Assembly: GCF_000808575.1 (NCBI RefSeq)
Contig: NZ_JWLW01000017.1
Location: forward strand, 124,001 to 188,000
From: Alteromonas marina
GTDB taxonomy: Bacteria; Pseudomonadota; Gammaproteobacteria; Enterobacterales; Alteromonadaceae
Length of the DNA: 64,000 nt
Direction: 5' to 3'
In this document: positions 59,702-64,000 of the stretch, piece by piece
Layout of the letters: every line of letters starts with the position of its first letter
Position numbering within the stretch: the first letter of the stretch is position 1
The notes under the pieces: model-generated
Seen by the model: the letters and a program-made list of their open reading frames with translations, nothing else
Told to the model about the DNA's origin: nothing
Database searches by the model: none
Translations under genes and position numbers: made by a program

Positions 59702-59759
59702 GGGTGAAAATGTTTTACGTTTTTAGTTCACCCTATTGTTCGAAGAAAGTTTGAACAAT
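59702..59759. promoter_or_regulatory. Two inverted repeats in the tonB leader
   Basis: GGGTGAA ... TTCACCC (59702-59708 and 59727-59733) and ATTGTTC ... GAACAAT (59735-59759) lie between tonB and the small upstream gene. They could be operator sites or mRNA hairpins. No ECF-type or Fur-type consensus is obvious. Confidence 0.35.
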
Positions 59760-59776
59760 CATCGTTTTATTACAAT

Positions 59777-59803
59777 TGGCCTTGCAGCATCTATAGCAGG
59801 CCA
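59777..59803 (-). terminator. Weak terminator of the 38-residue gene
   Basis: Stem TTGGCCT / AGGCCAA read on the minus strand, followed by a poor T-tract (TTGTAATAAAAC). Just past the stop codon of the small membrane protein gene. Confidence 0.35.
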
Positions 59804-59812
59804 ACCAGACAT

Positions 59813-59929
59813 CTAATCATTGTTTTCATCTTGGCGCTTATTTAGCTTCGCTGCCGCCATAAAACCGATAATAAATATGGCGAAGATAACCACGCCTACC
59901 CAAATCAATACGTTAAACAGAAAGTCCAT
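59813..59929 (-). CDS. 38-residue single-pass membrane peptide
   Basis: The minus-strand frame ATG at 59929 to TAG at 59813 encodes a peptide that begins MDFLFNVLIWVGVVIFAI and ends in a charged tail (KLNKRQDENND). It has one membrane helix and a polar C-terminus, typical of real small membrane proteins. AGGGA lies about six bases before the ATG. I know no family. It might belong with the DUF4328 gene upstream. Confidence 0.6.
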   Translation of the reverse strand: MDFLFNVLIWVGVVIFAIFIIGFMAAAKLNKRQDENND

Positions 59930-59998
59930 ATCATTCCCTAATCACATTTGTGTGAGTTAACCTTACCATTTATTTGATAAAGTAAATTTAATAGATCA

Positions 59999-60742
59999 TC
60001 AAGTTTGCCGATTTAGTTTTTTAATGAGTGCGTCTGCAGCTGGTATTTCTGTTTCATCTCCGCTTTCTAGTCGCGAGACCTCGCTTTCTTTTAATGCTAA
60101 CTGCGCACTAGAAACCTTTTTAATCATTAACCATGTGACTAACGCTAAAGGAATTGAAATGACTTCTGAGGCCTGTGAGACCAAGTTCACATTCATAATT
60201 TCAGAAATTTCTTCTGCCCGTCTGGACATTCGAAATACCACCTGTCCCACTATGCTGTTCGCAATCCAGAAAAACCACCAGATACCTAATACTGAGCTTA
60301 CTTTTTCTACTGGCCAATTAGTGGGGTTTTGGCTTGCCTGCCAGATTTCTTTCATCGCTTGATAAGGCTTCCAAAGCGATACTATTGGAATGAAGTAAAA
60401 GCCAATCGACCAGCCTGGCGAAAACGCCATATCTTTTGCACCTAACTGACGCGCATTTTGGTTTGATTGGTATATCCATCTTAAGATCAAAATACCAGAA
60501 ATGATAAACACTGCTAGATAAGAAAATGCAATCACCTGCTGCCTTTTGTCATTAGCCTCAGCATCAGCTACTGCCATTTCTTGGCTAAAGTAAACGCCGT
60601 TCTGAAAGTCTGTTAAAAGTTGGTACTCCATTAAGTTCGAGCCGATAGCAACAAATGCCAGAACCACTTGCACCACGAGCAAGTACTTAATCCACGCCAT
60701 AATGTTTCTAGGGTCTTTAAATTCTTCTTTTTTATCTGACAT
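59999..60742 (-). CDS. DUF4328 domain-containing membrane protein
   Basis: 247 residues with about five or six hydrophobic helices. The central SPGWSIGFYFIPIVSLWKPYQAMKEIW is the DUF4328 signature. Function of the family is unknown. Charged N-terminus (MSDKKEEFKDPR) is cytosolic. It starts a run of small membrane-protein genes on this strand; spacing to the 38-residue gene is 69 bases. Confidence 0.85.
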   Translation of the reverse strand: MSDKKEEFKDPRNIMAWIKYLLVVQVVLAFVAIGSNLMEYQLLTDFQNGVYFSQEMAVADAEANDKRQQVIAFSYLAVFIISGILILRWIYQSNQNARQLGAKDMAFSPGWSIGFYFIPIVSLWKPYQAMKEIWQASQNPTNWPVEKVSSVLGIWWFFWIANSIVGQVVFRMSRRAEEISEIMNVNLVSQASEVISIPLALVTWLMIKKVSSAQLALKESEVSRLESGDETEIPAADALIKKLNRQT

Positions 60743-60888
60743 TTCTATTTACTGCCTTGCGTCTTTGCCACTTTACCAAGCTTATTTTTCTGCTTTTATC
60801 GAGGCTAATGTTTATGCCTATTATTCAATATCTACTTTTATCTCTACCAAAGTTCGCTTAATTACTACCTAGTTTTTAATTAGGCTTT

Positions 60889-61938
60889 TTACCTAAGCGT
60901 ATTCTCTAACAATTCTTGCAATGACTTTGGCAAAACATTACGAGCTTTATGCGTAATGTTAGCCTCATTTTTTTGCCACCATATTCCTACATAAACGACG
61001 CCTAAACCAATAGCCGTTAACGCAATAGGGAAAAACCAACTGTCCTTAAACACATTTGAAGCTAAATGACCTAGATAGAAACAACTACCCAACGCACCAA
61101 ATATCACAAATACTTTTCGAACCAATAATGCGCCTAGCCCAACCATGACAAGGTTTATACAAAAATAGAAAAACTTTGAAAGTTCACTGTCCGAGTTTTG
61201 GCTGGTAAGCCCACCCCAAAACGCAATAACGCCGAATAAATATAACCAAAATGCGTAGTCGGCAGTGCGCCTTGACCGTAAATCAACCCAAAATGCCAAT
61301 GCGGTCATGAGTATGCCAAAGTACATAGATACTTTTGCGCGAAATTCCCACGTGTAGGAATTCCACATATCGTCTTGGTCGATGAGAAGCATGACAGCAT
61401 CCATACTGATATACCAGAGTGTTACTGCAATTGGCATTATCAAGAATGGATATTTATAGCGCCAAGCTATTATTAAGCCAGTCACCAAGGTGCCAAGCTC
61501 CATGTACAGCCACAGCCATTTAATCCGCGTATGGAACTGACGGTAGACCGTATTATCATCAGGCCAAAGCCCAAGCCACTGTTGGAATCCATAAATAGCA
61601 AGTGGCGTTAAGCACACAACAAAGGTCGCGCAAATACCGGCCGGAATAATAAGGTTTTTATTTGCTAAAGAGTTAGCAAGCTTTAACCCTACGCCAGCGT
61701 AGAGCAATGATATGAAGATGATCCCTAGGCCCCCAAACTGTTCCCACCCCAAATTCATAAACAAGGTCATAGCGCCTATTGCGATAAGGCCGCCCAGATA
61801 GTAAAGAATATGAGTAAAGGTGAAAGCGGGAGAATGCTGGCTTTCTGCCTGAAAGAAGCTATAGAGGTCGATGCCCTGCTGTTCAGAGATGATATTCTTC
61901 GCGACTGCTTTTTGAATACTTGTTTTGGATACTTCCAT
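60889..61938 (-). CDS. Polytopic membrane protein, DUF2157-like
   Basis: 349 residues with ten or so transmembrane helices after a short soluble start (MEVSKTSIQKAVAKNIISEQQGIDLYSFFQ). That start resembles the cytosolic leader of DUF2157 proteins, followed by YYLGGLIAIGAMTLFM, but the match is by eye. The C-terminal tail is positively charged (HKARNVLPKSLQELLENTLR). Function unknown. Not clearly part of an operon: 146 bases separate it from the DUF4328 gene. Confidence 0.65.
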   Translation of the reverse strand: MEVSKTSIQKAVAKNIISEQQGIDLYSFFQAESQHSPAFTFTHILYYLGGLIAIGAMTLFMNLGWEQFGGLGIIFISLLYAGVGLKLANSLANKNLIIPAGICATFVVCLTPLAIYGFQQWLGLWPDDNTVYRQFHTRIKWLWLYMELGTLVTGLIIAWRYKYPFLIMPIAVTLWYISMDAVMLLIDQDDMWNSYTWEFRAKVSMYFGILMTALAFWVDLRSRRTADYAFWLYLFGVIAFWGGLTSQNSDSELSKFFYFCINLVMVGLGALLVRKVFVIFGALGSCFYLGHLASNVFKDSWFFPIALTAIGLGVVYVGIWWQKNEANITHKARNVLPKSLQELLENTLR

Positions 61939-62015
61939 GTACTTCTCTGAATTAGCTTGTAGAAATTAGAACATTTACTTTACTGGGTTATAAGTAAAAA
62001 GCCAGCCTAGAGAAG

Positions 62016-62273
62016 TTACAGAGTATTCCTCGTCTCTTTTTCGTAAGCCTTCTCAGATTTGTTCCACATTAAGTGACCAAAAGCGATACCTGCAATGGGG
62101 AAGATGATTAAAGCGACAATTGGCCGTACCCAAATATTCTGTGATGGTTCGATTAGCTCCATTAATACGGACCAGAGAATAGCCGTTGTGACGCCCCACC
62201 CTAAAACACCGTTGACTAAGACGAAATGCTGCTTTCCTTTTTCTCGCTTTTTTGCCCACTTTTCCATATTCAT
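62016..62273 (-). CDS. Small two-helix membrane protein, 85 residues
   Basis: A basic N-terminus (MNMEKWAKKREKGKQHF) is followed by two membrane helices (VLVNGVLGWGVTTAILWSVL and RPIVALIIFPIAGIAFGHLMW). AAGGAT lies before the ATG. It resembles small inner-membrane proteins found in Alteromonadales, but I cannot name a family. Downstream of the 74-residue gene by 20 bases, so probably co-transcribed. Confidence 0.65.
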   Translation of the reverse strand: MNMEKWAKKREKGKQHFVLVNGVLGWGVTTAILWSVLMELIEPSQNIWVRPIVALIIFPIAGIAFGHLMWNKSEKAYEKETRNTL

Positions 62274-62293
62274 GTAAATATCCTTTTTAAATA

Positions 62294-62518
62294 TTAAGCA
62301 ATCAGCACAAGGCAGACCAAGACAACGGCTAAGCTAACAAAACCAACAGCGAAAGTTCTTCCTTCGTCTCTACCCGCTCGCGGATATTTGCCAAAGGTTA
62401 AAAACTTAAGCACCACATGACCTGTACCTTTTAAAACGAATTCTATAATAGTGTCTACGACTATCCACTTGATTATACGAAGTATAAGGCGGCCCAGCGG
62501 TTCTAAAACGTCTTCCAT
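62294..62518 (-). CDS. Small membrane protein, 74 residues
   Basis: Two hydrophobic stretches, one amphipathic at the N-terminus (LIRIIKWIVVDTIIEFVL-like) and one at the C-terminus (VGFVSLAVVLVCLVLIA), with a polar GKYPRAGRDEGRTF loop in between. No ribosome binding site stands out upstream. Family unknown. Confidence 0.55.
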   Translation of the reverse strand: MEDVLEPLGRLILRIIKWIVVDTIIEFVLKGTGHVVLKFLTFGKYPRAGRDEGRTFAVGFVSLAVVLVCLVLIA

Positions 62519-62646
62519 AACTTTAATGCTCTTTGTTTCTTTTACTAAACGGTGCTTTTATAAAACAGTGGCTGTCTTTTTATTTCTTTTTATTTCGTCG
62601 CTAACGACACCCTTTCCTCAGTATTCTCGTTCTTCTAACGGCGGGA

Positions 62647-63051
62647 CTATAAGCTAATTTCACCGATAAGAATCAAGGCCCACATAGCCAACACAGCGGC
62701 AAAATTGATGGTAAACACCATACCACGCAATCTGATATTGTCGGTAAATATTTGAACAATGCTGTGCAACACTCTGCCTATTACAAATACCCAAGCCAAG
62801 TAGATTTGCACACTGTCTATTGGCTCACCCGTTGCGATAAGCAATACAATGGCAATGTAAAAAAATAGTGGCCACTCAAATTGATTGCTTAGGTTCGCGC
62901 TGATTTTAGGCTGAATATTGCTGAAAGGGTTTGAACCATCTTTGCTCTGCCCCACACCCTATATAACCGGTGCGCGAGCTACAGTGAGAAATGCGTAAAG
63001 TACAGTGCAAAGAAGTACATGCGTAAATAGTGGAAGTATTAAACTGGACAT
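62647..63051 (-). pseudogene. MAPEG family membrane protein broken by an in-frame TAG
   Basis: The minus-strand frame from ATG at 63051 reads SSLILPLFTHVLLCTVLYAF, a good first membrane helix, then VARAPVI and TAG (62959-62961) at codon 31. It continues in the same frame with the MAPEG core (NQFEWPLFFYIAIVLL, YLAWVFVIGRVLHSIVQIF, LRGMVF) to the stop at 62647, giving the 134-codon length of the family. The rest could restart at GTG 62955 (102 residues), but this lacks helix 1. Loss of the gene, a base error, or stop-codon read-through are the options. MAPEG proteins are membrane glutathione- or eicosanoid-handling enzymes; bacterial roles are unclear. Confidence 0.75.
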
Positions 63052-63060
63052 ATTAATGAG

Positions 63061-63447
63061 CTACACGTTCACCTCATACTTCAAATCAAGGGCTTCATCA
63101 CCTGTCATTCCGCGGAAACCCCATTGATACTTTTCTTGCTCTTTAATCGTAATCTCGATATCTACAGATGAAATTCCAAACTCTCGCTCAATTTGTTTAA
63201 ACAACGCTTTTATCAGTGACTTTTGCGTGTGTATTTCTCGCCCTTTCATCATGTTTATTTCGATAACTGTGTATGCCTCTGTTCTACCTTCAGGGTAAAA
63301 GAAGTCGTCTTTTGACAGCGGCACAAAGCGATGCGCTCTTTTATTTTCCGGTAAGCCTAAGACTGATTGCATACAAGAATGAATAACATCTGAAAGCTTG
63401 CGTTTTATTGGGTTTAATTGATTGTCTATGCCATAGATTACGATCAT
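63061..63447 (-). CDS. Tautomerase-fold protein without Pro-1
   Basis: 128 residues. The segment FVPLSKDDFFYPEGRTEAY, the IEINMMKGREIHTQK strand-helix and the late YQWGFRGMTGDEA match Tautomerase_2 (malonate semialdehyde decarboxylase-like) proteins. The catalytic N-terminal proline expected after Met removal is absent: the protein begins MIVIYGID. AAAGGA lies before the ATG, so the start is well supported. It is 9 bases upstream of the broken MAPEG gene. Confidence 0.75.
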   Translation of the reverse strand: MIVIYGIDNQLNPIKRKLSDVIHSCMQSVLGLPENKRAHRFVPLSKDDFFYPEGRTEAYTVIEINMMKGREIHTQKSLIKALFKQIEREFGISSVDIEITIKEQEKYQWGFRGMTGDEALDLKYEVNV

Positions 63448-63551
63448 TTTGCCGTCCTTTGCATTATTTGAATTGGTAAAATCTGAGTTTCAAAGCTTCG
63501 ATAGCTCGTTAACGATAGTTGAAAATAGCATAGTTAACCTTGCCTTGGGCT

Positions 63552-64000
63552 CTATAAAATCATGAATATTGAGTAGATAAGCAACCATAGAATTTGGCAG
63601 CCGTAACTAAGGCGTTGATAAAGTCCTGGAACAGTTTTTCGTTCAAGAGACTTTGCTAGTTTATAAGAAAAGTAAACGCAGCCAACAACGCTTAATGCAG
63701 ACAGAAGCCTTAGCGGCCAAGAATAATAACTAGAGAAAGTAACAATCACCGGCGCCACGATAAACGAAACTAACATTATCAGCCCTGACCACGTATGGAT
63801 TTTACAACTTTTCGAAGGGGTTGTTGTATATGGGTCGGCGTCCATTGGGAAGTGGCCACAAACCCAAGTACAGATGCCATGTGTTATTGTCATTGCACCG
63901 ATAATAATAGTTGGAATATGGCCTGGATGTGAGTTAATAACGTAATACCCAAACAGAGCGAATAATAAGCCTAACGGGTAATTATTAATTGCAGGTGAAA
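63552..64000 (-). CDS. Membrane protein, DUF998-like (5' end beyond the window)
   Basis: The frame continues without a stop from the ATG at 63893 back to the window edge (reading for example PLGLLFALFGYYVINSHPGH), so the gene starts outside the window and its first residues are not visible. Visible are several membrane helices and the conserved FPMDADPYTTTPSKSCKIHTWSG stretch, which resembles the F-P-x-D ... H pattern after the third helix in DUF998 proteins. Function unknown. Confidence 0.6.
   Translation of the reverse strand, partial: SPAINNYPLGLLFALFGYYVINSHPGHIPTIIIGAMTITHGICTWVCGHFPMDADPYTTTPSKSCKIHTWSGLIMLVSFIVAPVIVTFSSYYSWPLRLLSALSVVGCVYFSYKLAKSLERKTVPGLYQRLSYGCQILWLLIYSIFMIL

Overview
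The window looks like chromosomal DNA of a marine gammaproteobacterium of the order Alteromonadales, most likely Alteromonas. This is inferred from gene content and order: moderate GC, large TonB-dependent receptors next to flavin-dependent halogenases and a lipoprotein pullulanase, an sdhCDAB / sucAB / sucCD block divergent from gltA, an smc-zipA-ligA order, and a comEC-msbA-lpxK-ycaR-kdsB block. I did not assign a species. I see no tRNA, rRNA, insertion sequence, phage gene or CRISPR array.

Layout. About 0.1-1.5 kb: a patatin-like hydrolase with its own terminator, after 600 bases without a convincing gene. 1.7-15.5 kb: an alpha-glucan scavenging locus on the minus strand (receptor 2, two halogenase-like flavoproteins, receptor 1, pullulanase). 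Both receptor genes have the same 14-base inverted-repeat site at nearly the same distance from the start codon, which suggests one shared regulator. 15.8-27.7 kb: TCA-cycle genes (sucD, sucC, sucB, sucA, sdhB, sdhA, sdhD, sdhC on minus; gltA on plus). 27.8-38.3 kb: single housekeeping or accessory genes (DUF3429, phosphomannomutase, acetyltransferase, pirin, glutathionyl-hydroquinone reductase, tcdA, rimO, an orphan solute-binding protein, an SDR). 38.4-45.1 kb: lipid A/KDO and competence genes. 45.2-54.4 kb: DUF2062, ligA, zipA, smc, cysZ. 54.5-57.6 kb: a Sel1-repeat protein with a zinc-metalloprotease-like motif paired with nlpI, then cdd. 57.7-59.7 kb: a compact tonB / ECF sigma / putative anti-sigma operon. 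59.8-64 kb: small membrane proteins, a MAPEG gene broken by an in-frame amber codon, a tautomerase-fold protein without the catalytic Pro-1, and a membrane protein that runs off the window end.

How they work together. In the starch locus the two receptors could import maltodextrins or branched glucans, and the surface-type lipoprotein pullulanase would cut alpha-1,6 branches. The halogenase-like proteins recur beside such receptors in other bacteria, but their role in glycan use is unknown. The tonB operon at 58-60 kb is the most intriguing small regulatory unit: it couples a TonB energy transducer with a sigma factor and a membrane protein lacking the usual anti-sigma motifs I could recognise. 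Most of the remaining window is conserved core genome.
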